From Dasypus novemcinctus (taxonomy: Eukaryota > Chordata > Mammalia > Cingulata > Dasypodidae), in assembly GCF_030445035.2 (NCBI RefSeq), contig NC_080677.1, forward strand, positions 32,277,329 to 32,341,328: a stretch of DNA of 64,000 bases. The letters are read 5' to 3'. The position numbers and the translations under genes were made by a program. Each line of letters opens with the position of its first letter. The first letter of the stretch is position 1. The notes under the pieces were generated by a model. That model had not been told where the DNA came from, did not search any database, and was given only the letters and a program-made list of their open reading frames with translations. Below are positions 48,001 to 59,793 of this stretch, one piece after another.

Positions 48001-48994
48001 ATTTAGGACCCTTTTTAAAAAGTCTTTTTCTGGTATCTCCCAGGTCTGTTCCTCCTCATTGATAATTTCTGATGTTTTAGTTTTCTCCTTTGCCTGGGCC
48101 ATCACTTTCTGTTTCTCTGTGTATTTTGTGACCTATTGCTGAAATCTGAACATTTTGATATTTTAGTGTGTTCTTGCTGGAACATAGACTATGGGGTATT
48201 CTGTTCCTTAGACTTGTACCCAGCTACTATTATGACAGAGCTTTCCTTGATTGCCAGGATCTAACCAAAACCCCCCTCCAATCCCTCCCCCACCCCAAAA
48301 ATGAAAAAATGATGAAAACATCTTCCTATACTTTGTAGATTAACCTGTGCAAGTGATCTCCTTTAGGGCTTATCCCTACAATGAGACCAAAGCGTAGGAG
48401 ACTTCTTGGTCCTTTTTGCACATGTGTGCATGTGTGGCCCTAGGAATTCCCCCATTTACACAGTTCAGAATGTCCCCTCTTACCCAGGGAACTGTTTCCT
48501 CACCATCTTCTAAGTTCACTGTATGTCCAACAGCTCACATTCCATTGCTCCAGTGTTGTGTAGGAGAGTTCTGTGACCTGCCTCTACACTACATTCAGGG
48601 CAAGTTCTGAAAGGATGATTACTCCAGGCCAACACTAGACAGACTGGGCCAGATGTACATTCTCCCAGTACTTGCATGATGGTTACTCTGTTCCCTCTGG
48701 AACTGGGCTTTTAAGTATCCTTTTTCTTGATTTAGTGATTGCCCTGTTACTTCATTCCTTTAACTGTTTTCTGATGTTTTGAGAAAGATGTTTCTGCCAG
48801 TTCTTGCTGGTTGTTCAAAGTTTCTGTGGCAATACAAAGCCCCATCTTGAATGGCACAAGCTATTTTTTGATGAACTATTAATATAACCATTATTCTATA
48901 TTATGTTTTAGAGAATAAATAATTTATATTGAGATAGGAGGTACAGTACCATGTCAAAATGTAAGAGTAGCACCTAGGAAAGAGTTGCTATCTC

Positions 48995-49095
48995 TACCAA
49001 GTTGCATTAATTGTATTTTTCCCATGTTCTCAACACCTTCTTATATGATAGTAATGTACATTTGTTCTAGTTCACAGAAGAACATTCTATGAAAT
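48995..49095 (-). mobile_element. L1 3'-UTR fragment, antisense
   Basis: TTGCATTAATTGTATTTTTC, then GTAATGTACATTTGTTCTAG matches the middle of the insertion at 47244-48000. Confidence 0.6.
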
Positions 49096-49389
49096 GTAGA
49101 TAAAAGCTTAACAGAAGTTAGTGTGGGATTTTGCATAATGATGTGCCTTGCCAAGCAATGATGGTAAGAAAGGTGGCGCCAACTTTGACTAGTGTTTCAA
49201 GTGTATTTTTTACCATTACACACAGTGGACCTTCATTCAAAGTTTTGCTCTCACAGTTCGATTTCCTCCATTAGTCTCTATTCTGCATTCTTCACTGGCT
49301 CTGATGTCTACATTTTCATTGTTGTTAAAAACGTTTACACCCTAGCAGTTAAGAAGCACTTGACTGCACTACCCAAATCTTTTTTTCCT

Positions 49390-49460
49390 ATTTTTTTTTA
49401 AATGTTACATTAAAAAAAAAAAAGAGGTCTCCATATACCCCCCACCGCCTTCACATTTTA
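49390..49460 (-). mobile_element. L1 3'-terminal fragment, antisense
   Basis: AAATGTTACATT plus a poly-A run, then CTCCATATACCCCCCACCGC matches the 3' end of the L1 family at 13.3 and 39.2 kb. Confidence 0.6.
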
Positions 49461-49793
49461 TATACATATTTTTTAAGGCGGTAGAACATGTCTTTCCAGG
49501 TTTTATTGAAGTTGTTGACTAAACTTTAGATTGTCTTTGACTAATGATGAAGTTGGAGTGGACAGATTTCTTTCCCTTTTTACTAATCGCCAGCAATTTT
49601 CTTTTTAACACTTATAGGTGGATAGGTACCTTTGTTTAGCCGCCTTTTTCTTTTTGTATTTCCTTCTCAAAAGGCTAGTGCCAAAAAAAATTAAAAAAAA
49701 AAAAAAAGGATAGCGTCTAGAACGCCCCATTCTTCCAAAGTCGGGCGATCAGTCATCCCAAGAATTCGAGCTGGGTAGAAAAAAAATGTAAGA

Positions 49794-49841
49794 GCCAATC
49801 ACAATGCAGGCTGGCTTCCCAAGGAGGACTGGCGGAAGATT
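49794..49841. promoter_or_regulatory. Inverted pair of CCAAT boxes upstream of SKAP2
   Basis: GCCAATC occurs at 49794-49800 on the plus strand and GATTGG, its opposite orientation, at 49836-49841. They are about 40 bp apart and roughly 450-650 bp upstream of the likely SKAP2 start. Such pairs are typical of NF-Y-bound, sometimes divergent, promoters. Binding is inferred. Confidence 0.45.
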
Positions 49842-49984
49842 GGACTTCGTTAACTTCATTGAATAGGACAAAGGCGGCCATAATTGTTTAAGGTAGTCGA
49901 AAATTCCTTGCAGATTATTAGGCGAGGAGTGAAACCTCGGTAGGGCTGATCGTTAGTCAGAAGATCTTTAATAGGAAACTTCCT

Positions 49985-50760
49985 AGGCACTACCGATACA
50001 TTATTTTCCGGGGTCATGGAGAAACGGTCCGCAATCGCGGTAGTGCCAGTATCCAAAATGGCGCCAATGAACTTCAACGCTCCCGGTCAAGTGACGCGCT
50101 CCAGTACGCTCCTTCCCACCATCCGCTCCTCCTTCCGCTACCCTGCGTGCTGGCGGGCGTGGCCTGTCCTGAGGCGCTCTCTCTGGTGGTTTGGAAAACT
50201 GAGGAATACACATGCGCAGTTGGGTCCCTCGGCCTCTCAGCACGTTATCTCCGCCCATCGCCCCTCCCCGATCTTCCGGGCGGGGCTGGGCCGAGAGTCC
50301 AGCTGCTGCTGCCCGGGTTTCAGTGACTTCCTTGTTGTGAGCCTCCGTCCAGCAGTGTTCGGACTCATAGCCCCGCTGCCCTTATCGAGACCGCGATCTC
50401 GAGTCTAGGTCGTAGCCGCAGGCCCACCCCGTCGGTTGCTCTTTCAGCACAGGTCTTTCCCCCGCACGCTCTGCGTTCCCTTAACATGCTCAACCCCGCC
50501 AGCACCTCCTCTCCCTACCCCCTCCCTGAGGAAATTAAGAACCTGTTGGCAGGTAATGAGCGGGAAGGGAGCGGGGGTGAGGGGCCGGCGAGCGGGTGGG
50601 GACAGAAGCATTCTGTGTCTCTCTCCTCCTTCCCCGGTTCCCCACGCTCCCTTGGTCTCCGGGCCTGTGGGGGCGGGACGGGGAGGAGGTAAAAGGGCGT
50701 TTGGGGCTGAGGAAGTGGGCGTGTTTTGAAATTTGGTGCGGGATTGATGGCGAAGCTCTT
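49985..50760 (+). promoter_or_regulatory. SKAP2: SKAP2 CpG-island promoter and 5' UTR
   Basis: This GC- and CpG-rich block in an otherwise AT-rich region surrounds SKAP2 exon 1. Visible motif matches include a YY1-like AAATGGCGCC at 50056-50065, an NRF1-like ATGCGCA at 50212-50218, an ETS-like CTTCCGGG at 50273-50280 overlapping an SP1-type GGGCGGGGC at 50278-50286, and a CRE-like TGACGCG near 50093. No TATA box is evident. This fits a dispersed CpG-island promoter. The transcription start probably lies in 50280-50450, which is inference. The factor assignments rest on sequence match only. Confidence 0.85.
50486..50552 (+). CDS. SKAP2: SKAP2 exon 1, coding part
   Basis: SKAP2 is a cytosolic adaptor acting downstream of Src-family kinases and integrins, mainly in blood cells. 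The known family layout is an N-terminal dimerisation region, a central PH domain and a C-terminal SH3 domain; only the N-terminus is in this window. The ATG at 50486 has A at -3, and no ATG is visible between about 50280 and it. The frame gives 22 codons plus one base (MLNPASTSSPYPLPEEIKNL at the start), close to the mammalian SKAP2 N-terminus as I remember it. The donor GTAATG follows at 50553, leaving a phase-1 intron of 9135 bp. The frame stays open past the donor into the intron, but joining to exon 2 gives the family sequence LLADVETF. The 5' UTR lies in the CpG island upstream; I cannot place the transcription start exactly. Confidence 0.95.
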
Positions 50761-53203
50761 TTGGATGGGTTACATTGATGGGATCAGGACAATTCTATAT
50801 GCCTGGTGAAGACGCTTTCCCTACGTGTGTGGTGCGGGGAAGGACAGGAGGGAGGGTTGAGAGAAAGAGGAAGAGGGAGAGAGAATGAATGATAATAATG
50901 AATGCATGTGAGAGAACTGGGAAAGGAGCTTTAGTCAAAGAATCTTGGGTGGCCTGGCCAGTGGGGGAGGAGGGTGTAGAGGTGTGAAGAGATAAATGTC
51001 AGAGCCACAGGTGTTAAGGGATTATGGGATGGAAGGGTTTGTCACTAAAAACAATCCCCCCTCCTTTAAAAAATTTTTTTAACATTCAGGCACCTTATGT
51101 TTAAGAAGAGGGCCTGATTCTCAAATAGCCACTTGTCTTCAGCCTTAGTAGCATATTAAAACAAAAAAAGGAAGGATATGTTAAAGTCCTACTTCCTGTG
51201 TCACGTGATTTAAAGTACTTCATCTTTGCACTCTCATCTTCCCCTTTTCAGTTTTAAATTACTATTTATAGGAGCTTACTTTAGGAGTTAAAATTATGGT
51301 TTTTAAATGCCATTAATGGTTAATTTTATTAATGTACTGGTTTGGGAGGTGTGTCTTTTCACTAAGCCATTGAAAAATATGTGATTCAACAAAGAGTAGA
51401 AGAGACATCTTTTTAGGGTAGCACAAATCTTACCTATTCTGATGTTCTGGAATTCTGACCATCATTCACTTTCTGTGTACATAAGAATGCTGGAAGCTGA
51501 GTTTTGATTCTTTTAGTTTAGTTTAGGTGTCTCTAAAATATTTATCTGTCAATATTGATCATGTGTAAGGACCGAGAGTTTCTTCTGGATGCCTGTGTTG
51601 CAAGTTTTAACTCTTAAAAAGCAGTATCGACTAAAACATCTAAAATGTAACAGTTTAAATAGTAAGTTACTACTCCAGCAGGGTGAGACCAAATCTAATA
51701 TGCTGTTACACAATTTTGGTAGCTAGCATTGAAAATATAATAGAGAAAATAAACTAATAGTGCATAAAGACAGACTTATGTTTATGTGAATATACACTGT
51801 GATGAATGTATTTATGGTGAGATAGTATTTCACTAAGAAATGATTGTCATCATTGATTGGTACCACTAAGGAAATATTGAAAGAATTGTAAAGACTGATT
51901 TAAGGCAGCTTTTATTCCATTACATAAGAGTTTGACATGAATACTGATTTTGTTTTACTACAGGTAAACTTTTCATTGATACAATTCTGGGCTTGCTTAT
52001 TTAGCATATTATGCTAATAACCAGATCAGAGAAGTGTTTATCATTACTCTAAAAATAGGTCTCACCATTTTCAGGATATTCTAGGTCTGAATTTTTTAAC
52101 TTAAGCAATAAAGTGCAAATCTCTGGGTGCATGTTTTTAAAGCTTGACATCTCCCATAGTTGGGATCCATATTGCTATTTGGATCCACAAAGATATATTA
52201 GCAGATAGTATGATAGATACATAGGTATTATGAGACAGTTTATTTTTAAATCTTCATTGGTAACGTGTTTCCAGTGGCCCCTGTGTAATTTAATTGAAAG
52301 CGCAGAATTACATATTTAAATTATCTGCCAAGGTTAACTTCCTATGTACTTTAGCCACCTCTCTTTCTTTGGTTACTAGTATAATGTCTGAAATCAGCCT
52401 TTCTTTTTGAACATTCAGTGGCATTTTTAGTATTTCATGTTAATATAGCAAGTCACATATCAAAACTAACATGAAGTATTAAAAATATTAACATTTTGGA
52501 GATTATAAATTTGGGTTACACTTTATTTTCAGCTTTTTAAAGATATTCAAGGAAGGTTGCTAAGATTTTATGTTTGACTGTAACTATATTCTTTTTTGAT
52601 ATAGGGAAGGTTTCAAGAAAATGTGTTGTCAGCAGCTATTTTATGTTTCATCCAAGAAATACTTTTGGGATTGTGCATGATGATTTGTATAATTCAGGTG
52701 TACTGGGTAATAATACATGGTTAGATGTAGAATTACTATAACTGTAGAGGAACTGTTGGTATCAGGTTGAATTTTAGAGATTTTAGACTTACCTAGTTGG
52801 TGGTCTTTAAAACTAAGAAGGAGGTGTAGGTATTGGTGATTGTAGTTTGCATTGAGTGCTCTTAGAATTTATGGCGCAGTATTACAATTCCATTACAATT
52901 CCAAGGTAGAGAACGTAGGAATAAATTTTGGGGATTTAAAATTCTTTGTTTCAGAAAATATAAAGTCAAAAGATAATGTTAACAAAATAACGTTGCTTGG
53001 ACATTTCCCTTCGTGTCATTATATGTCATATAATGTGTTAACTGTTTGACTTTTCAACCGCTTAATAGGGTTAGGTTCTCAACTGTATTCTCTTCATCAT
53101 ATTTATTTATTTATTTTCTGAATAGAGCAGATTTTGGCAACTCTTTCAATGTTCTACCCTCTCCCCCAGCCCTTTTTCCTTTTAAAACATCCAATAGAAA
53201 TGC

Positions 53204-53225
53204 AAAAAAAAAAAAAAAAAAAAAA
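53204..53225 (+). repeat. A22 run
   Basis: A pure poly-A tract in SKAP2 intron 1. I do not recognise an element ending here. Confidence 0.9.
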
Positions 53226-55481
53226 TCATACAGGTTATCATTCTTAACTCACCTTTATTGATAACCCATCAGTGGATGTGTAGTTTGAATATAATTTATG
53301 TTTTCTGTGGCATCATTATATTAAATCTTAAAATGCCTATACTTTTTAAATAAAAGTGCTGAGTTCTTTTGATTACATGTATGTGAAGAATCATAGATTT
53401 TTGTTATTAGCAAAAGTAAATTTTGAACTCTCTTATGTACCTTAAGCAACCTTTGATTTTATTTTCCACAATAAAGGCAGAACGGGTTTAGCATGGATAA
53501 TTAAAATCAAGGGCTAATCCCACATCTTGTCCATTCAATCTTCTCCCATGTCTAAATATTTTGACCAGGACTAACAACAAGAATAACCTTGATTTTTATG
53601 AGTTTTTCTTCCAGGCAGGCAAGAGAGTGAGACTAAGAAAGCCCTCCTAACCCATTCATTTGTTTAATCACCTTTTGAATGCTGGAGTGTTAGTAATTTG
53701 CTATTAGATATTCTCATACAGGTTAAGATATTTAGGCCAACAAATTTAAAAAAGGAAAGCTGCAAGAGGATGTTATTTTCCTTTATAAATTAGAAAACAA
53801 AACCAATGTTGAAAGAAAATAGTGGTTATCAGTACTCTGAACCACCAGAACCAAACCAAACAATAAAGTGGCTATAAGGTTTCTGCACACTGACTTTGAG
53901 ATTCTGTTCACTTGGCAGTCTTGATTAGAAATATTACATTTGCACCTATTGGGGAAACATTTGGGAACTTTTTTTTCCCCCAGCCTTCAAACACATGATA
54001 ATCAATACTCCCAAAGGAATACTAGGTTAAGAATGCAATTCAGTTGAAGTAGAGGCAAACTTTCTTCAATTCAGAATATTGTATGGTTCTATTTTCATTT
54101 TACCAAAGTTCCATTTGTAATTTGGTCAATATTTGGTTTTACTTTTCCCATGAGAATTATTTATGTCCCAAAACTTCCTTCTGGGGTACTGGTTGAGTAT
54201 GTAAAGGGAAGAGTGCCACCTACTGTGTCACCAACCGTTACCTATATCTGAGCACCTGGATTTTCCTACAGAACAAGACCAAGCCTCCCTCATTTTGGCA
54301 GTAATAACTAATGAGCATAAAGTCGATAGGAGAACATGATCTCAAAATGAAATCAGTCTATGACACTTCTAAGATTTTCCCTTCTAGAAATAGGAATATG
54401 CATTTATGAAGTTGTAAATCAAGGGACCAGAAGTTTTTAGAGCTTCTTATATGGGTCAAAAGATATAGGTGAATTTTGATGTGGTATTAGGGAAATTATT
54501 TGCCTATGAACATATAATAGTCTAATTTTCTAGGGAGATCTTTTGACTGGCTTGTTTTCCATATGACTTTCCATTCAAAGCATTTTTTCATTTGAGTCTC
54601 TTGATATTTGCAGTTTTTTAATAGTTACTTAGTCCAAATTATCATTGGTTTTCTTTTAAAAAAGAATTTAAATATACTAAAAAGTGAGCAGCATATGAAA
54701 AATTTCCAAATGGGTTTACCACTACTGTTACCAGTATTAAAGTATTACTAGAAAAAAGATAGAAACAGCAGAGCAGGGAAAGCCTCTGGTGATTTGAAAC
54801 ACAGTTCAGTTGTCTCTCATAAATTTAAGATTAAGTGTCATATATGGGTGATAAAAGTGGCATAGGCTAGTTTTTATATACTCATTATTCACTTAGTTTG
54901 TCTTTTTCAATTAAAGCCAAGTCTATCTTTTTCATTCCACTGAGTTTACATTTCGTTTTCAATCGCATTCTGAACACATTGCAATAGATGCTGTCTAACA
55001 GTCACTATAGTGTAAATCTCAGACTAATGTGTTAATCACTGTGGCTTCTTTGAAAATGTGTGGTAAAAAGATTTTGATTATTATAAGGAACTATTAAGAG
55101 TTCATCTTTTAGAGGTTGAAAGATGCTCACCCTATCCTTCAACAGCCAGCTTTCTATCAAAATAAATCATTTAGCCTGCAAAGCCAATTTTGAAAATTTT
55201 ATCAGATCATTGGATGGTAAGATTCAGGTATGTTTTTTTTACCCATTGTACTTTGAGAACTCCCTGTGCTTGTTCATGTCTCTTCTTTCATGTTCAAAAA
55301 GTATGCAGTTCAACTGTAACTTAGAAAAATGCTAGGTAGTCAAGTGAAAGACATTGATTAGAACAATCAATACCTTTTCAATTAGCTGTTTTCCAGCTCT
55401 TGGCATTGGGCTCCATTGATCTGCATGTGCCCAGTTTAATGACTTTTATGTTTTCACCAGTAGGTGTTTGGCTAGACAACT

Positions 55482-55503
55482 CCCCCCCCCCCCCCCCCCC
55501 CCC
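55482..55503 (+). repeat. C22 homopolymer
   Basis: This is an uninterrupted run of 22 C, followed after one G by more C-rich sequence to about 55517. The minus strand is therefore a G22 run that could form quadruplexes. It sits inside SKAP2 intron 1. Confidence 0.95.
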
Positions 55504-55793
55504 GCCCCAGACCCCCCTTAAGAGAAAAGAAAAGCTTGTCTTTTTGTTCTGATCCAGCTTAAATTCTAGGCTGGATCCTTACTGCATTAAGTTTGGCACA
55601 GCACATTTCAGTGAATACAAAAATGAAATCTGGCCCAGTTTGTAAAGAAGAGAGATAGGGAATTAAGTAGTAAGGCCATTTGGGGTGCTGTGTGATTGGT
55701 TTTACACCTATTTTATTGATCTGAGGCAGAGGTGATAGATTCAGTCCAATTCTTGTTCCAGGCCCCTATATAATCTGGGTCATCACAGAGGTC

Positions 55794-55815
55794 GTGTGTG
55801 TGTGTGTGTGTGTGT
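55794..55815 (+). repeat. (GT)11 microsatellite
   Basis: A perfect GT dinucleotide run in SKAP2 intron 1, about 280 bp after the C22 run. Confidence 0.95.
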
Positions 55816-56379
55816 ATTTGGGGAAGGGTACCTAGTGGCTGGGGGACCAGGAGGGAAGACACCTTTGTGACTTGTTTACAGTACCCAGCCTGGAGTCTTA
55901 TTCCAGGCTGTTTGTTGTTGGGAATGGTCAGGGCAAGTGGTCAAACTTCTTTCTGTACCCAGCTTGGAGAGGCTGACAGTTTATTTTATGGTTTGCAAGA
56001 ATTTAAAATATGCTGTCCTTGTGTGGTTCCAAATCTTTTCGCTGTGAGTGATCAATATAGAGGTTGGTAGAGAGCAGTTAGCCTTTGTAGGTGTGTGTTA
56101 GATACCTGTTTTAACCTTGGGAGAGTCTCGGGGCACACGGGGAGGCAGTTTTTCTCCTGGGGGTGAGGTGGAAGGGAAGGAAAATTGGAGTAGCATTAGG
56201 TGTGTGTTTAAACGTTTGCCTCTTAGTGGTCACGAGCAATGGATGGGTTTCTAACATAAACTGTTTGCTTAAAGATTACTGAGCCAGGACGAGCCATCTT
56301 TTAATTTTGTTTAAGAATTTAACACTTATCTATAGAGCAGTCGTAAATCTGATCAATCCAGCCGCCGGTTCCCCCGAGT

Positions 56380-57330
56380 CTTACAGCTCTACTAGGGAAT
56401 AGGGTTTACCCTCGAGACAAGGTTGAGGTGTAACAGGAGAGAAAGCCACCGTCCGTTTACAGGCGCTGCATTGCTTTTTCCTCGAGGACGCGTGCGGGCG
56501 GAGGCCGACGGCGATGGGGTGAATCTGGGGTTAGACTCAGGCGGCGCGGACCTGGGTCTGCGCGGCTGCGGTGGGGGGCAGCCCTGGCGGGCCGGGGTCG
56601 CCCCTCTCCGCCTCCGCCCAGCCGAGGGGGGCCCCCACGCTTCTCCTCTCCCGGGGCGCGGCTGCGCGCGGCTCTGAGAAGCAGAGCGCCTGCCTCGACG
56701 TGGAGATTCTAGCTCCCCAGGCCGCGAGGCGGGCGAGGCGGGCGAGGCGGGCGGCCCTCTCCTTGGAATCAGTGCGGCCGCCGCCGCGTCGCGGGCGGGC
56801 CGGAGGCGCTGAGACGTCGGCGCTGGCCGAGCGGCTGGACGGCCGGAGGCAGGCGCGAGGGGGCTGGCACGCTCGCTCGCTGACCGTTTGCAAGGCTGTT
56901 CAGAACACAATAAAAAGCTTCAAATCTCTTTTCCAACCAGCCAAAGAGCACTTGATTCGCTCGCTTTTTATTGCTCGCTTTTGAAATATTACCCCGGCTC
57001 TGAGCTACAAAGCCGCAGCCCCAGCCCCATTTATCTAGCCAGGGCGCTGCCCGAAACTGGCGCTCGCTGCTCACGGCTCTGGGACGCGGGCCCTGGGGTT
57101 AAAGCCCCAGTGGTCGTGGGCGCAGACCCGGGCCTCTGCCCGCAGAGCCCGGGGACCTCTGGCGCCTGCTCAGGCGGACTGTGCGCTGGGGGAACGGGGA
57201 GCTGGGTCGGTGGCTTCCGTGGGGACCCGGCCAAGGCCCCTGGCGCGTCCCGAGACTCCTGTGCCCGGAAGAGGCTGGTTTCGTTAAATTACAAGTTGAA
57301 CGGGCAAAGTATACGGAGTTTTAAGAAATA
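56380..57330. promoter_or_regulatory. Second CpG island, within SKAP2 intron 1
   Basis: This roughly 0.95-kb block is very rich in G, C and CpG, denser than the SKAP2 promoter itself. It is not a SINE and matches no repeat I recognise. It contains a 9-bp GCGAGGCGG repeat in three copies (56724-56750) and an inverted pair of CAATAAAAAGC (56908-56918 and 56963-56973). It holds overlapping open frames on both strands (172 aa minus, 147 and 137 aa plus). These are expected in stop-poor GC-rich DNA and are not supported as genes. It may be an alternative or antisense promoter, or an unmethylated regulatory island; which one is not decidable from sequence. I saw no strong splice donor inside it. 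Confidence 0.75.
56724..56750 (+). repeat. GCGAGGCGG tandem repeat, three copies
   Basis: Three perfect 9-bp units, followed by GCGG, inside the intron-1 CpG island. The closely spaced G runs could support a quadruplex. Confidence 0.9.
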
Positions 57331-59687
57331 ACATAAATTTCGAAAGCTAAAAACCACCCCTCCCCCCCAAAAAAAAAACCTCTCTGGGCGCCAGCCAGCA
57401 AACTTAAACTAAGATTATTGTAGGAACTGCTTCCAATGTAATGTTCTGTATTGGATTTAAAAATTTCCAATATATACTAAATCATTTTAGTTGCCTTAAT
57501 CCCTCTTCTGGGAAAAGCTTTAGGAATAAATAAATTAAAACGCTTAGTACTCTAAAAAATAGATATTTCCCCCTGCCCAATCTTTGAATCTCCCACCTTG
57601 AAAAATACCAATTCTCCCTGCAGTCTCCCACTTTGTCGACATTTTCTAATAAAATAATAGTATGGTTCAGTATTTTTAAAATGTTTAGGGAAGGGTGTTA
57701 GGAAACACTTTTGTGTTTTCTGAGTTTTTATAAAACTGAAATGACCTTTAAAAGAACTCTTAGGCTGTTATTTGTTCTGTTACTGCTTCCAAGGATGCAA
57801 AATAGGTCCTGTTTGTTTAAACTTGGATTGTGTAATGAAGATGTAAAATAGGCAATTAAATACTCCTGAAAGAGGGAATTAAAGACAAACATTGAGCGAA
57901 AATAGCATTAAGCAGACTCTTCACCAGTCGTTGTGCCAGTCATTCTCCCAAGTACAGAGTCCAGTTGGAAGAAAGAATCAGCACTAGGAATGTGCTACTC
58001 TTTCCCTTATTCCATTTTCTTAGTAGAGTTATTATAACTATCCAGGGAAACCGATGATCTTTTCTTTTCAGCTGATACCTGAAAAGTCCAAAGGCTGCTT
58101 GTTCCTCTGGGTACAAAATTGAAAGAGTTTGGCGCAGAGTGTTGCTTCACAAGCATCATTATTTTGCACTCTCTTTAGAAGTCTGGGTCTAACTTGCACT
58201 GATGCTGGATTTTGTCTCTATGTCCGCTCCTTAAAAATGGACAACTCAAGGAAAGAGAAGCTGTGATATTTTGCTATCATTTCGTTTTGATTTTTACTTT
58301 TAACAATACTAGTTATTAGCGGACTTCAAACGAAAAAGTTATTTTTAAAAAGAATAACGAGGTTAAATTTTGATCTTTCACTTGTGATATTGACTGATAT
58401 TAACTGAGTAAATAAAAAATAAGCAATTATGTAATAATATTTATATGTTTACTATGAATGTATAGAATAACTGTTTAACTTTCTTTTAGTAAACCAAGAT
58501 ACTTCCAATTGTAATCAAGAATTTAAAATTGATTCCAAACATCTGTCTTAAAACTAGGTTTTAAATTGTTAATTGTAAGTGCAGGTGAGAGACTATTTGT
58601 TATACTCTTTTTAATTACCTGCATGTTATATTATTGTATGTTTTGATACCATCTTTTTTTTTTTTTAATCAGGGTGAGTTAAGGGACAAAATAGTTAAAT
58701 GAAAAGAAAGAAATTATAATACATACATCTCTTCAGTATGATAGATGAATGATTTACAACTGTTAACTACTTAAAAATGTTGTATTTTATATTAGATATC
58801 TCAAAGTGAGCTTTGAAATTCTGAAAACAAAATCAAAGTTGTACAGTATTTTATGAACAATAAGAATGGAACTATTGAAAAATTAAATCAGCAAGGATTT
58901 GTTGCAATTTTATAAGGCTATGTGAAAATGTTATATGAGGCCATTGAATCTTATTTCTTGCCTACTGTATTCTTAAATAGTGTAAGAATCTATTTTTGTC
59001 ATTTCTTCCTTTATTTAAGAAATATTTCCAGGTGGTAATACCAAGGTAGGAAACAAGGGCTCTCAAAATGACGCAGTTAGTTATCTTTTTTATTTGTGGA
59101 TGATAAGAGTGGATTGGACAGGTGAGGAGGAGGAAGAGGAGGGCTTGATTTGGTAATCAAGGCTAGAAAAAAGGGATTTGTATTTTCCTTTTAACATTAA
59201 AAATGGTACTCCTTGAAACAGATTACATTGGTAAAATAGGCCCTTATCAGAGACATTAGCTTATATTGATAAAATATTGTAAATAACATTTTTATACAGG
59301 AACTTAAAAAATATTATAAAATGATAGTAACCATGCATATAAGGTCAGTGCTTGCTTTTATATGAGAAAATATGTTTTATGGGGCACCATAGTTTATTAA
59401 AACTTGCATGCTTCTTCCTGGTTTAATGATGCCAAACATCCAAATAGCATTTGCTGTGCTAAGCATAAGTAGAGCATACAAATTTTATTAGCTAAGTGGT
59501 GAACAGATTTGTCCAACTTAGTATTTGAAACATAGTTTAACTGTTATGCTTTGGACTGATAAATAACTATAACAAATTGTACAGATGTTAACACTTATGG
59601 GTAGAAACAATCATTGTCCTATTTGTCTTCACAAAAAATGATTCTTTCCTATAATTTGTATCCTATTTCTTATATTTCATGGTTTAG
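57331..59687 (+). other. SKAP2 intron 1, right part: unassigned
   Basis: AT-rich unique-looking sequence between the CpG island and exon 2. No repeat family or exon was recognised. Confidence 0.75.
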
Positions 59688-59793
59688 ATGTTGAAACATT
59701 TGTAGCAGACACACTGAGAGGGGAAAATTTATCCAAGAAAGCAAAGGAAAAGAGAGAATCCCTTATTAAGAAGATAAAAGATGTAAAGTCTAT
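59688..59793 (+). CDS. SKAP2: SKAP2 exon 2
   Basis: This 106-nt exon encodes residues 23-57 plus two bases of codon 58. It covers most of the helical N-terminal region through which SKAP2 is known to dimerise, and it is rich in Lys and Glu (for example KKAKEKRESLIKKIKDV). The acceptor is a weak-looking TTTCATGGTTTAG and the donor is a strong GTAAGT. Joined to exon 1, the split codon is G plus AT (Asp). Joined to exon 3 it is AT plus C (Ile), which restores the SIYLQEFQDK run. There is no stop or frameshift. Confidence 0.95.

Larger units (their letters stand above)
44555..48850 (-). mobile_element. Composite of antisense L1 5'-region sequence with insertions
   Basis: 44555-45035 is an old L1-type antisense stretch (TTTTGAAATACTTTCAAAC, then CAAGAAATTTAACATTG). 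45040-48850 parallels the L1 5' region at 18.6-21.2 kb (TCTAGTGGTGACAAACTCCC, then CATTTTTGAAAGACAGTTTT). It is interrupted by a SINE nest at 46302-47111 and an L1 3'-UTR insertion at 47244-48000. It is non-coding and decayed. Confidence 0.65.
50553..56379 (+). other. SKAP2 intron 1, left part: mostly unassigned
   Basis: This is AT-rich intron sequence. I see no SINE, clear LINE or coding exon. It holds an A22 run at 53204-53225, the C22 run at 55482-55503 and a GT repeat at 55794-55815. Open frames such as 52852-53049 look like chance. Confidence 0.8.

Noticed and set aside
1..50000. HOXA-linked exons or the known HOXA-adjacent noncoding RNA
   Set aside because: No homeobox or conserved exon was seen; the HOXA cluster is expected well beyond the left edge.
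50016..50408. 130-codon plus frame upstream of SKAP2
   Set aside because: It lies in the promoter CpG island, probably straddles the transcription start and matches nothing I know.
54205..54235. Possible CTCF site (GCCACCTACTG)
   Set aside because: Only half of the CTCF core fits; the G-rich half is missing.
56392..56910. 172-codon minus frame and overlapping plus frames in the intron-1 CpG island
   Set aside because: Ala/Arg/Pro-rich translations open in several frames at once, as expected in GC-rich DNA with few stops. No domain or splice context.
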